From Hungatella sp. UBA3147 (GTDB lineage: Bacteria; Bacillota; Clostridia; Lachnospirales; Lachnospiraceae): a stretch of 48,467 nt of DNA. This document shows, in pieces, positions 1 to 8,549 of this stretch. Position 1 is the first letter of the stretch, and every line of letters begins with the position of its first letter. The notes beneath the pieces were generated by a model that was not told where the DNA came from, did no database searches, and saw nothing but the letters and a program-made list of their open reading frames with translations. The position numbers and the translations under genes were made by a program. The DNA is taken from the NCBI GenBank assembly GCA_002365025.1, contig DEYX01000073.1, positions 1 through 48,467 of the forward strand, in the 5' to 3' direction.

Positions 1-1384
1 AAATCTTAATTTTCAACATCTGAAGGATGCGAAATGTTAAATTATTTCCTCCAAAATTCGTATCTCCGTTTTCATACCGGGTCTCCAAATCAATGGTATA
101 AGACACCCGGCTGTTATCAATGCGGAATCGCCCGGAGGTCAAATCCGTAGTTCCTCCTCCACAGTCAATGATCAGAGTATGATACCACCGCCCTCTCTCA
201 TAGCGATTCTCATTAACCATCCCGTAAATGCTGTTAAAAAGTACAGCCATCCCTTCATCCAGTTCACAATTTACATGATATTCCGGAAGCAGCTCCTCAA
301 ACAGTTCCCGGAACTTCTCCTTTTGGCGGATAGGAGCCAGAAACTGAATATTCTTAAACTGGCATTTAAACTGCTGTTTCGCCAGGTCAATTAAATATTC
401 CAGGTACGCTTTCAGCATGTCCCGGCGGGGAATCTGATACTTAAATCCGCTTTTTAATACGACATTTTCCATCCGTTCCGAATCACTGATCCATCGCTTA
501 ATATCAAAAAATACGGGAACATCTTCATCCAGATACCCCTGGCCTCCCATGGCAAGCGCATCGTTACCAAATTTGAATCCGTGTCCGCCTTCCCGGCATT
601 CCTCCACTCCAATAACACTGGGAATGACAGATTGTTTTCCAGCTCTGGCAATTTTCACACTTCCATCAGGGAGGCAGATTCCCATTGTCGTATTGGAACT
701 TCCAAAGTCAATGACCAAAGGAAGATCTGTCTCAGCTACTTCCCTTACCTCAATATCAAGAAGAGGAATCCGAATTCCATCCATATGGCCCGGAACGAAT
801 GTATGATCTCCCTGATAACAGTCATAAAGGAATTCCGAATCTCGTTCATTAGGGAAGTATAAAATAAAATACTGGTGCTTCCCAAGAGGCAGGATCCGCA
901 GTTCTTTCCCCTGAAACAGATAGAAGGTGTTCTCCACCTCTTTTATGTAAAAACAAGTATAAATCCGGAAATTTTCATCTATGAGCAACAAGTTTCCTTC
1001 ATATAAGGTCATGTCGGATTCTACCTTGTAATGATCCAGTTCATTTAATCCGGTTCCACGGTAAATCACCATGGTTCCCGGAATTCTCACCTGCTGATCG
1101 AAACGCACATCAATGAGATTCCGGTCAAAAAACTCCTGAAGGCGTTCCAGCCCTCCTTCGCATTCTGCATCAATATGCCGATAATCTTTCTGGCCCCGGA
1201 AGCGCAGAATCAGACGAAGAAGTACTTCCCGATCCATGCAGCTTCCGGAAGGCATGACCAATTTCTCCATTCGGCAGATTTCCTTAAGCTGAAAGGTAGT
1301 CATCTTTTCCAATATGCTTCTTTTATAAGTATTCTTTTCCGGTTCTGTATTTCCCGGGTGTAAGGTATAGGTATATCGGCTCAT
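1..1384 (-). CDS. Hsp70/actin-like ATPase of the CIS cluster (partial, C-terminus off window)
   Basis: About 461 codons are open from an ATG with GAGGAA five bases upstream to the left edge, so the C-terminus is missing. Residues about 28-64 look like a SAP/HeH-type helix-turn-helix (TTFQLKEICRMEKLV). Residues 65-215 are an unrecognised beta-rich region. From about residue 222 an Hsp70/actin fold begins: phosphate-1 motif LVIDFGSSNTTMGI and phosphate-2 motif LIIDCGGGTTDL at about residue 400. The fold implies ATP binding and hydrolysis. It is the last visible gene of the minus-strand CIS cluster, about 50 bp after the PP2C-like gene. A chaperone or assembly role for the injection machine is inference; a MreB/FtsA-like structural role is an alternative. 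Confidence 0.75.
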   Translation of the reverse strand, partial: MSRYTYTLHPGNTEPEKNTYKRSILEKMTTFQLKEICRMEKLVMPSGSCMDREVLLRLILRFRGQKDYRHIDAECEGGLERLQEFFDRNLIDVRFDQQVRIPGTMVIYRGTGLNELDHYKVESDMTLYEGNLLLIDENFRIYTCFYIKEVENTFYLFQGKELRILPLGKHQYFILYFPNERDSEFLYDCYQGDHTFVPGHMDGIRIPLLDIEVREVAETDLPLVIDFGSSNTTMGICLPDGSVKIARAGKQSVIPSVIGVEECREGGHGFKFGNDALAMGGQGYLDEDVPVFFDIKRWISDSERMENVVLKSGFKYQIPRRDMLKAYLEYLIDLAKQQFKCQFKNIQFLAPIRQKEKFRELFEELLPEYHVNCELDEGMAVLFNSIYGMVNENRYERGRWYHTLIIDCGGGTTDLTSGRFRIDNSRVSYTIDLETRYENGDTNFGGNNLTFRILQMLKIKI

Positions 1385-1433
1385 GTGCATTCCTCACTTT
1401 GTCATGTATTTCCCGCTAATGGCCTCGGGAAGT

Positions 1434-3188
1434 TTAACGGTCCACTCCCGGACCGTATTTTCCGGTAACTCCATTCCCGGTCCCTGTCCTGCTGTCTGAT
1501 TCGGACGTTTTCTGATCCATTGTTTTTATTCCTGCCTTTGCTGCCGCAATCTTATCGTTAATCCCATCCGCAAGCTCATACAGTTCCAAACGGATATAGA
1601 TCGTTTTAGCTGTCTGATAATAGGTAATGGCGCTTTCATACTTTTCCTCCGCAAGAAGTTCATTTCCCTTATTCTCCAGATCAATGGCATTTTTCTGATC
1701 ATTCAGCTTCTGCTGGTTTTCCAGTTCCCTCTTTTCTTCTTCCTCTTTTTTTATCTTTTCTTCTTCTGCCTGCTTTGACTCTTCTTCTGACTTTTTTTCC
1801 GCCTGGGATTCTTCCTTGGCCGCTGCCTCTGCAGCTACCTGCTTCTGATTATCTTTATCCATCTTTTCCTCGGCCGCCGCCTGCTTTGATAAAGCCTCCT
1901 CTTTTCCAGATGAAAAATAAAGAGCAGCCGCCTTATCTCTTGCCTGACGGTAAGATTCCACGGCTCCGTTCATATCACCATATCCCTCTTTTTGCTGTCC
2001 AATTTCAAGCAGATCAAATACATCGATATAATCTCTTGTTTGTTTTAACCCGGCATCTATATATGATTTTCCAATATTTCCTGCCTTTACAGACAGTTCC
2101 CTGGCCGTTAGGTAAAGATTTTGAGCCTTCTGATATTCTCCTCCCATCATTGCCTCATCTGCTAAAAGGATCTGCTCTGCCAGCTTTTTATACTGGTCCG
2201 CCTCTTTTGATACCTCTTTTTTCTTCAAGCTATCCGCCAGCTTCTTTGCCTCTCCATAATCCTCAGTAGCTTTTAGGTAATTATCATATTTCAAATATTC
2301 CTGGCCGCTGTTTAAGTATTTTTCCAGATTGTATTCCTTGTTTTTTATGTTTCTATGATGCAGATAAAGCCCAAGACTGATCCCACCCACCGCCAGTGTA
2401 ATGGGTATGGCAGCCATTAAAAGCTTTTTAAAGGACAACTTCTTCGGAGGCTGGTATACCTTTTCAATAAAGGTCACTGCAAGGCTGTAATTATCCACCT
2501 CTTCCGTCTCCTGCATTCCCAAGATCACATCCTCTGCCTGATCGAGAATCTCCTTAGGCTCTTTGGCTTCCTTAGCAGCCTCCAGAAACTCTTCCTCGCC
2601 AAAGTTTTCCCAAGCCCCTCTTGTAAAAAGGGCAAAGATATCACCGGCTTCCAGCCCGATCTTTTTTGACAAAAGGATTTCCGGCTGTCCCCGCTCTCCC
2701 AAAAAGGAATAAAGATTATTCCGTTCCTCATGGGCAGCTGCCTGATCCAGAGTAATCCTTTCCTCTTTCAACAGATTTTCAGTCAGAGACTGGTCCCTCG
2801 TCCTGACCAGGACCCTGCCGTTCCGAAGCAGATAAAACCGGCTGTTTCCCACATGGCAGCAGAGAAGCTTTCTGTAATCCGTGACCACCATGGTGACAGA
2901 TGCCTTTAAATGCATTCCACCCCGGCGTTTTAAGAGCTCACGGTGAGCCTGATTCATATTGCGCTTCAGTCTTCCTGCTTTCATGGAAGGTCCCTCTACA
3001 AAGCTTCGGATCAGGCTTTCCACCACAAACTTAGCGCTGTTGGCCTCCACTTCTCCATCCAGGCTATCCGCCAGTACATAACAGGCGTAGTCATCCATCT
3101 CTACAAATCCAAAATAATCCCGGTTCGTAAGCTTCTGCCCTTCTTCTGAGATATACTGCGTCCGGAATTCAGAATTTATCCTTCTCAT
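1434..3188 (-). CDS. PP2C-like (possibly inactive) membrane protein with C-terminal TPR/coiled coil
   Basis: 584 residues. Residues 1-245 follow the PP2C phosphatase fold, but the motifs are eroded. ADSLDG (D41) stands for the usual ADGMGG, VGNSR (N115) for GDSR, and FTRGAW (R190) for the SDG motif; VDNYS near 231 keeps the DN pair. One transmembrane helix lies at about 256-276. It is followed by helical TPR-like repeats (about 285-420 and 510-560) and a Lys/Glu-rich coiled coil at about 430-520. The start overlaps the previous gene by 20 bp, implying translational coupling. In proteobacterial T6SS a PP2C phosphatase (PppA) reverses threonine phosphorylation of an FHA protein; a related regulatory or scaffolding role is inferred. 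Loss of a metal-site Asp makes catalysis doubtful. Confidence 0.7.
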   Translation of the reverse strand: MRRINSEFRTQYISEEGQKLTNRDYFGFVEMDDYACYVLADSLDGEVEANSAKFVVESLIRSFVEGPSMKAGRLKRNMNQAHRELLKRRGGMHLKASVTMVVTDYRKLLCCHVGNSRFYLLRNGRVLVRTRDQSLTENLLKEERITLDQAAAHEERNNLYSFLGERGQPEILLSKKIGLEAGDIFALFTRGAWENFGEEEFLEAAKEAKEPKEILDQAEDVILGMQETEEVDNYSLAVTFIEKVYQPPKKLSFKKLLMAAIPITLAVGGISLGLYLHHRNIKNKEYNLEKYLNSGQEYLKYDNYLKATEDYGEAKKLADSLKKKEVSKEADQYKKLAEQILLADEAMMGGEYQKAQNLYLTARELSVKAGNIGKSYIDAGLKQTRDYIDVFDLLEIGQQKEGYGDMNGAVESYRQARDKAAALYFSSGKEEALSKQAAAEEKMDKDNQKQVAAEAAAKEESQAEKKSEEESKQAEEEKIKKEEEEKRELENQQKLNDQKNAIDLENKGNELLAEEKYESAITYYQTAKTIYIRLELYELADGINDKIAAAKAGIKTMDQKTSESDSRTGTGNGVTGKYGPGVDR

Positions 3189-4035
3189 AAACCACCTCCG
3201 CTCTCAGAAGCAGAATGCTCCCGTTTTCTTTTTCAATCCCACTTTTCTTCTCAGACTCCATGACAATACCGTCTGCTTTTTCCTTCAATGTCATATCCTT
3301 TAACAGGGTATCTTCCATCTCTGCCCAGGAAACCGTTTCAAAAATTCCTTTTGTAGCAAGCAGTACAACATCACCAGGCTTTAACCTGATAGGTCTTTCT
3401 CCAATCTCAATTTCATGAAATCCATCAATTCCCAGATAATTCCACACCCGTTTTTCTTCCATGGTCCAGATGGTTTCTGGTTTTGATAAGATTCCTTCTT
3501 GATAAGCGTCTAAGGCGAGCACATTAAGAGTCTGGCCTTTGCTTATGGGGATCAATTCCTGATTCCGAAACAGAGCAATCCGGATATCTCCAGCCAGGCC
3601 GTAATGCATGGTTCTTCCATTGACAAATACCGCTGCCAGACTTGTACCTCCGCGCCGTTCCCCTATGGTCTTTTGAATCCTCTGACTTGCTTCACGCAAC
3701 GAAGTTTTAAAAAAATATTCAGGGTTATGCAGCACATGGCAGGGCTGGTATCGATCCAGCAAAGTATCCACGGCAATCTGGGCACACACTTTTCCTGTGT
3801 TCGCTTTTCCAATCCCATCGGATAAAATTGCCAGGGTCCCTGCACGGCTGGTTTGGATTCCCGCTATATCCGCCTGGATCTCTTTGCCGCCTGTGGTCTG
3901 ACTGACGGCAGTTTCAGCTGAAGGTTCTCTTTTTTTATTTTCTTTTGTCCTTATATCTGCGGCCGCCAGAACCAGCCGGCCTAACACAGAGGCCGACAGC
4001 ATGATCCCAAGACCACCCATGATCATTACAGTCAT
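3169..4035 (-). CDS. PP2C-like protein with N-terminal membrane anchor
   Basis: 288 residues. An N-terminal hydrophobic segment (about 3-25) is followed by a PP2C-like domain from about residue 50. Visible motifs are LAILSDGIGKANTG (the ADGMGG region, here SDGIG), GGTSLAAVFVNG, LAGDIRIALFRN (the GDSR region with its Asp kept) and LLATKGIFE (the SDG region, Asp replaced). It overlaps the FHA gene before it by 4 bp (ATGA) and the second PP2C-like gene after it by 20 bp. The likely role is serine/threonine dephosphorylation or phospho-sensing in posttranslational control of the CIS, next to two FHA proteins. No partner Ser/Thr kinase is visible in the window; it may lie further left. Confidence 0.7.
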   Translation of the reverse strand: MTVMIMGGLGIMLSASVLGRLVLAAADIRTKENKKREPSAETAVSQTTGGKEIQADIAGIQTSRAGTLAILSDGIGKANTGKVCAQIAVDTLLDRYQPCHVLHNPEYFFKTSLREASQRIQKTIGERRGGTSLAAVFVNGRTMHYGLAGDIRIALFRNQELIPISKGQTLNVLALDAYQEGILSKPETIWTMEEKRVWNYLGIDGFHEIEIGERPIRLKPGDVVLLATKGIFETVSWAEMEDTLLKDMTLKEKADGIVMESEKKSGIEKENGSILLLRAEVVYEKDKF

Positions 4036-4529
4036 TTTTTATCATTCCATTCAAAATTTTCTCCACATAAGGGGGTAAATAAAAACCGGCTTTTTCCCAG
4101 CTCAATCACATCATAAGGTTTTAATTCCGTAGGCACATAGACTGCCTCATCATTCAGATAAGCAAGCCCTGCCGCATCTCCCGGCAGGATGACCGTATTC
4201 CTTTTCTTCTCGTCATAGACAATGATGGTATGATTTTTGCGGTTGATTTCATTGTCACCTAAAATCTGTATATCCATATCATCTCCACGACCTATAAAGT
4301 TCTTTCCGCTATGGATCTTATAATCCATTCCGACCCTTGCACCAGAGATACATACGATCCAGCCGCAGACAGGCCGGACCTCTTCCTGCAAAACCTCCAT
4401 AGAAGGCTCAAATCCCACAGGCTTCTCCTCCTCTGTCTCCTCTTTCAGTTTCATCTGACAATAGGGACATATCTTACCGTAACGTCTTGCATTATAAACA
4501 TGTCCATTGGGGCATCTTACTAAGCTCAT
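4032..4529 (-). CDS. Zinc-ribbon + FHA domain protein
   Basis: 165 residues. The N-terminus has a zinc-ribbon-like pattern: C6 with PNGH, then CPYC at 21-24. After a linker, residues about 70-155 form an FHA domain: NFIGRGDDMDIQI carries the GR motif, and NEINRKNHTIIV stands where SRxH is expected, so the phosphothreonine site is slightly altered. FHA domains bind phosphothreonine peptides. In T6SS, Fha proteins trigger assembly after phosphorylation. The gene has a good RBS (AGGAG) and is coupled by a 4-bp overlap to the following PP2C-like gene. Regulatory scaffold for the CIS is inferred from this context. Confidence 0.75.
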   Translation of the reverse strand: MSLVRCPNGHVYNARRYGKICPYCQMKLKEETEEEKPVGFEPSMEVLQEEVRPVCGWIVCISGARVGMDYKIHSGKNFIGRGDDMDIQILGDNEINRKNHTIIVYDEKKRNTVILPGDAAGLAYLNDEAVYVPTELKPYDVIELGKSRFLFTPLCGENFEWNDKK

Positions 4530-4553
4530 GTTCCAATCTCCTATCTTATGTAT

Positions 4554-5105
4554 TTATGTCAATAAAAGGCGAGTACTGGCAATGTAAATCACATCTCCCG
4601 CCAAAATTCTGCATGGCCTTCCGGTCACCTGATAACAGATGCCATCCTCTGCCTTTCTGATTCTAACGCCGTTTTGTGAACCTAAATCTTCCAAATACCA
4701 GGAATCCAGGCAGTAATTCAATACTGCATGCTGGTTGTCAATAAAGGCACTGTACTCGCAGTCCTCCAAATCTACATCCACATCCTCTCCTTCATTTTTC
4801 TTTCCTACAATAAGAGCTGTTTTTCCTGCTAAATCCCAGGATTTCAAGGGTTTATCATGCTCGTCCAAAAGCATGAGCTGAGTGGCCTTGACCTCCCCCG
4901 GGAATCCTTCCGGTTGTTCCATTTCCCTGACCTCTTTTTCCTTTATCCGACCCAACAGATCTACGGTGGATGCAAGGCCGGCAAAAAACATCACCCCGAT
5001 CCACAACCAGTCGTTTCCCTTAGAAAAAAGGCCAATAATTAAAAATATTGCGCAAATCAGGATGATGATATCCAATCCTATTTTCATCTTTTTTCTGCTC
5101 TCCAT
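4554..5105 (-). CDS. Membrane-anchored FHA domain protein
   Basis: 183 residues. Two hydrophobic helices lie at about 9-27 and 32-50 (IILICAIFLIIGLF; LWIGVMFFAGLASTVDLL). A cytosolic FHA domain occupies about 90-183 and ends with the classic DLGSQNGV turn followed by the LLLT strand. With the neighbouring zinc-ribbon FHA protein and the two PP2C-like proteins it forms a four-gene regulatory block directly downstream of the second VgrG-like gene. The expected role is phosphothreonine recognition at the membrane, perhaps recruiting or licensing the injection machine; this is inference from T6SS Fha/PppA logic. Confidence 0.75.
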   Translation of the reverse strand: MESRKKMKIGLDIIILICAIFLIIGLFSKGNDWLWIGVMFFAGLASTVDLLGRIKEKEVREMEQPEGFPGEVKATQLMLLDEHDKPLKSWDLAGKTALIVGKKNEGEDVDVDLEDCEYSAFIDNQHAVLNYCLDSWYLEDLGSQNGVRIRKAEDGICYQVTGRPCRILAGDVIYIASTRLLLT

Positions 5106-5178
5106 GCTTTACCTGGTGTCCTCCTCATTTTCTCATATCTGGATATTGATGACCTCCTGTGTTTTATCTGTCTCATGT

Positions 5179-6837
5179 TCACCTCCCCTTTGTCCCATTG
5201 CGGTTCTCTCCATAGGAAAAGGAGCTAAACAACCGATCATCATTGTGAAACAGGCCTGCCTTTATAGGATTTTGCTCTTCCGAATCCACAGGTCCCTCTA
5301 CTGTAACATTTGTTCCGATAAAACGATCCATTATTTTGCCTGCACCGGCATAGTCTTGCCTTCCGGTAAGGGTCTGAGAAATAAATGCTGTTCCCGCCAG
5401 CGCCATAGCAACATCTCTTACTCCTGCCGCATTTCCCTTTCCTTTTTCAAACTTATCCTCACTGCTTTCCCCTGTTTTTCTGTATATTACATTCCCCATA
5501 CATCTGCACTCAATATTTCCGGATTCATCCATTTCAATTGCATTATTACCGGTTGTTCCTGCTTTCATCTGAATTCCTTTTCCAGCCTTTATCTGCAAAT
5601 GATCAAACTCTTTTTCCAGTATAATGTCTTTAGAAGCCGATAATTTCATAGAACCGGAAGATTCCATTTGCAGGACTCCATCTGAAGTCAGCCGTATTGT
5701 GGTATTCTCTCCTGTTGTTGAAAACAAAACGTTTTTTTCATTCATTTGTAATCCGTTCCCTATTTCATTGCCAATGGACTGAACACGAATCGGCAGACCT
5801 GATGTCTCTTTCTGGTCCTGCCTGATCACAGACATTATAAACCCATCTTGCTCTTCCTCATCCGGAAAATAAACTTCCACCTTTGCTCCGGGATCTGACA
5901 TGTAATATCCAATTTTATTATTCTCTCCTGCTTCAAATGAAAAGTAAGGCATAATAGCACCTGATATTTCTTCCATTGGAAAATGAAGCTTAAGCTGATT
6001 TCTCTGTACTTCCAGAACCTCTGCCCACATTCTTGTATGAGCGATCTGTCTGTTTGGTATATAAGGAAACTCTGATTCCCTGTGACAGACCAACTCCACG
6101 TGATACTGAACCTCTTCCTTCTCAGTGAACAGTTGAACCGATTTCACATAGTAATTCTTATTCTGGTTCCTCACTGTTTCTCCCACTTCATACTTTCTAC
6201 AGGAATTACTCCAAATTGTTTCCTGCTTCTTTAAAATATCCAGTATCCTTTTCTCTGGTTGTCCTTCCATATTCCGGCTGGATTCTCCATTCGGATTTCC
6301 AAACGAAATTTGAATTTCTTCCGAAGAAGAATTCGGATAGATTCCTTCCCCAAAATAAGATGCAAGGCGTTTCATAAATTCCCAGTCTGTTTCTTCATAC
6401 TGCATAAGAAAGTGAGGGATTTTCTGATTTTCTGACAACCTGTCAGTGACTGAGGCATTGGGATACTTTTTTAATACCGTTTCCAAAACTTCCTGATAAG
6501 TCATCTCTAAATTCTGAAAAATCCTCCTTTGCTTTGTTAAATCCATTCGGTAAGAAAAGGAAGCCGCTTTTAAAAGAAAAGAACTGACTTTTCCTTTTTC
6601 TTTCATCTGCAATTCGGTTATGAAACCGCAGAAAATCAGGCATTTATTTTGATCTTTAACCACAATTTTTATATTTTCATTTGTCTGCAATATTGCTTTT
6701 TGATGATTCTTTTCTTCACATATTCCGCGTAAAACCAAGCTGGTATGTTGATTTGCTTCTTTGAAAATACATAAATCGTAAATATGTAGAAATTTCAATT
6801 CTACTGTTATTTCCAATCCTTTATATTCATAATCCAT
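5179..6837 (-). CDS. VgrG/gp5-like spike protein 2 (late control D-like)
   Basis: 552 residues. The N-terminal 260 or so residues have the gp27/late-control-D fold pattern, including FLMQYEETDWEFMKRLASY, a hallmark of VgrG-family proteins. It is followed by a gp5-like OB domain (about 265-340, AKVEVYFPDEEEQDGFIMSV) and a beta-repeat stalk (about 365-450, ILEKEFDHLQIKAGKG). A C-terminal extension of about 100 residues (AGVRDVAMALAGTAFIS) has no counterpart in the other spike of this locus and may hold a payload or adaptor. Expected role: trimeric spike that caps the Hcp tube and carries effectors. The start overlaps the Imm11-like gene by 11 bp. Confidence 0.85.
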   Translation of the reverse strand: MDYEYKGLEITVELKFLHIYDLCIFKEANQHTSLVLRGICEEKNHQKAILQTNENIKIVVKDQNKCLIFCGFITELQMKEKGKVSSFLLKAASFSYRMDLTKQRRIFQNLEMTYQEVLETVLKKYPNASVTDRLSENQKIPHFLMQYEETDWEFMKRLASYFGEGIYPNSSSEEIQISFGNPNGESSRNMEGQPEKRILDILKKQETIWSNSCRKYEVGETVRNQNKNYYVKSVQLFTEKEEVQYHVELVCHRESEFPYIPNRQIAHTRMWAEVLEVQRNQLKLHFPMEEISGAIMPYFSFEAGENNKIGYYMSDPGAKVEVYFPDEEEQDGFIMSVIRQDQKETSGLPIRVQSIGNEIGNGLQMNEKNVLFSTTGENTTIRLTSDGVLQMESSGSMKLSASKDIILEKEFDHLQIKAGKGIQMKAGTTGNNAIEMDESGNIECRCMGNVIYRKTGESSEDKFEKGKGNAAGVRDVAMALAGTAFISQTLTGRQDYAGAGKIMDRFIGTNVTVEGPVDSEEQNPIKAGLFHNDDRLFSSFSYGENRNGTKGR

Positions 6838-7390
6838 CCGATCCCTCCAAACAGACTTTTTTCATGCATATCCCGGTAAACGACCTGCGCAATATACTCT
6901 CCGCCACATCAAGATGAACGACAATCCGGTTTTCTCTTATTCCTGATATATAAAAAATCTTTCTGTTTCCAATTTTCTTTTTATCCAAAACCAGTTTTCT
7001 CAGAGAATGATCCGGATAAAATTCTGCTGACTTACCAAGGCAGTCTGCTTCTTCCAAAGCACAAAGCCAATAAATCTCCTGCTTCTTGTGAACCAGATCA
7101 CTCAATATCGTACAGTTGTAGTGTATTCTGGATTCATAACTGAAAAATACTGTTTTCAGCCTGTCTGAAATTAATAACAAAGGTGTTTCTATCAAATCAG
7201 GATAATAGATTATCTCTCTGCCTGTTACCCTAAGATTAAAGCTCTTTTCCTGAAAAGGCACATTCTGAAGATCCAGCCGTAATTTTCTGTTTATTATGCA
7301 AATAGACTGTAATTCTGGAGGAAAGTGGGTTTTCTCAAAAGAAACTGTATTGTGATATGACTCATCCTGTGACAATATATAATATTCCAT
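6827..7390 (-). CDS. Imm11/DUF1629-like protein
   Basis: 187 residues. The start at 7390 (MEYYILSQDESYHN) was chosen because GGAGTG lies at a proper distance and it clears the preceding stop by 10 bp; a longer version would overlap the pentapeptide gene. No signal peptide or membrane helix. The pattern LLISDRLKTVFF near residue 75 and VHLDVAESILRRSFTGICM near the end resembles the Imm11 (DUF1629) family, proposed as immunity or adaptor proteins in polymorphic-toxin loci. It sits between the pentapeptide protein and spike 2, so it could equally be an effector-loading adaptor. The family call is from memory of the motif pattern and is moderate. Confidence 0.5.
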   Translation of the reverse strand: MEYYILSQDESYHNTVSFEKTHFPPELQSICIINRKLRLDLQNVPFQEKSFNLRVTGREIIYYPDLIETPLLLISDRLKTVFFSYESRIHYNCTILSDLVHKKQEIYWLCALEEADCLGKSAEFYPDHSLRKLVLDKKKIGNRKIFYISGIRENRIVVHLDVAESILRRSFTGICMKKVCLEGSDGL

Positions 7391-7400
7391 GGGATCACTC

Positions 7401-8534
7401 CTAATCGTAAATCTGAATGCTGTTTCTTTGTTCCTCTGTGAGCTCAATCTGATTCAATGACTTTCTGCTGAATTTTGCTCCGTTTAATCTGGTATTTTGA
7501 AATACCGTAGATTGAAGTACTGCCGTCCTGAAATCTGCTCCACTAAAATCTGCTTCCGAAAAATTTGCATATTCCAGTTTTGCATTGGTAAAATCCGCCC
7601 CCATCAAGCTTAATAAATTGCGGCTAAACAGACCAGGTTTCGTGATCGGCGCCATGGCTCCACTTAAATCTGCACTAGACAAATCACTATCTGAAAAATC
7701 AGCATCAAACAGCAGTGCGTCTTTCCATAACGTGTTTTTTAAGTTGCAGTGGTAAAATCCTGCTTTTATGAAATAAGACTCACTTAAATCAGAACCGGAA
7801 AAATCCATGTGGCGGAAATTACTTTTTGTTCCGTTCATTCCTTTTAGTTTAAGCCCCCGCCACTGAAGATTTTTACAGTTTCTGCCATAAACCCCTATCT
7901 CTTTCGTTTCCACTGTTTCTAAGAGTTTTCTCAAATCCAGGTCATTTTCCAGATTATTCTCTTCCACATATACTTCGTCAAAAGTCCCCCTGTATTCGCC
8001 AACCGTCACACAAAACCGTCCTGTCTGGGGTAATATCGGTGAAAGGTCAATCTTCTCTTTTCTGATGGCGAATCTGGTAAGCTCCGTTATATATTGGATT
8101 ACCCATGGTACATATTCTGTTTGAAGAATTTCCTGTATATCGCCTTCTTTTATTACATTTTTAAAATCTTTTAACGAGGAAAGCAGATGATTTTCCATCT
8201 CCCACAAAAAATGCAAAAGAACGCTGGCATTCCATTCCACCCATAACGCATTAGAATCCAGATAAAAGGATTCATTAAATGCATAAATTCTTACTCGCCC
8301 ATCCCTTTGAAGGAATCTGCTTCTTAACACACACAAGCTGATGCTGAATATATTCTGTTCAAGACGCTTTTTTTCTTCCAGACGCTTCCACAACTGCCTG
8401 AATGCCGCCTGTAGTCCTTCACACAATAGCTCCAGGTTTTCATTACAGTAAGTGTCCAACTCCATCATTCTTTCAATACCTTCCGGCAGGACATAGCCAT
8501 ACTTAAACGTTTCTAATAATTTTTCCCGTTCCAT
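7401..8534 (-). CDS. Pentapeptide-repeat protein
   Basis: 377 residues. The first 225 or so are a helical region without a recognised domain. Residues about 230-350 contain pentapeptide repeats of A(D/N)LSX type: NFRHMDFSGSDLSESYF, DADFSDSDLSSADLSGA, ADFTNAKLEYANFSEADF. These build a right-handed quadrilateral beta-helix. Pentapeptide proteins occur beside VgrG genes as adaptors or cargo; a DNA-mimic role is the other known option. It begins 15 bp after spike 1 and has a strong RBS. Possible adaptor between spike and effector; not provable from sequence. Confidence 0.8.
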   Translation of the reverse strand: MEREKLLETFKYGYVLPEGIERMMELDTYCNENLELLCEGLQAAFRQLWKRLEEKKRLEQNIFSISLCVLRSRFLQRDGRVRIYAFNESFYLDSNALWVEWNASVLLHFLWEMENHLLSSLKDFKNVIKEGDIQEILQTEYVPWVIQYITELTRFAIRKEKIDLSPILPQTGRFCVTVGEYRGTFDEVYVEENNLENDLDLRKLLETVETKEIGVYGRNCKNLQWRGLKLKGMNGTKSNFRHMDFSGSDLSESYFIKAGFYHCNLKNTLWKDALLFDADFSDSDLSSADLSGAMAPITKPGLFSRNLLSLMGADFTNAKLEYANFSEADFSGADFRTAVLQSTVFQNTRLNGAKFSRKSLNQIELTEEQRNSIQIYD

Positions 8535-8549
8535 TCATATCCCCTGTAT

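Noticed and set aside
4882..5643. Plus-strand reading frame of 253 codons
   Set aside because: Opposite to the FHA and VgrG-like genes, no RBS, no recognisable fold; shadow of real genes.
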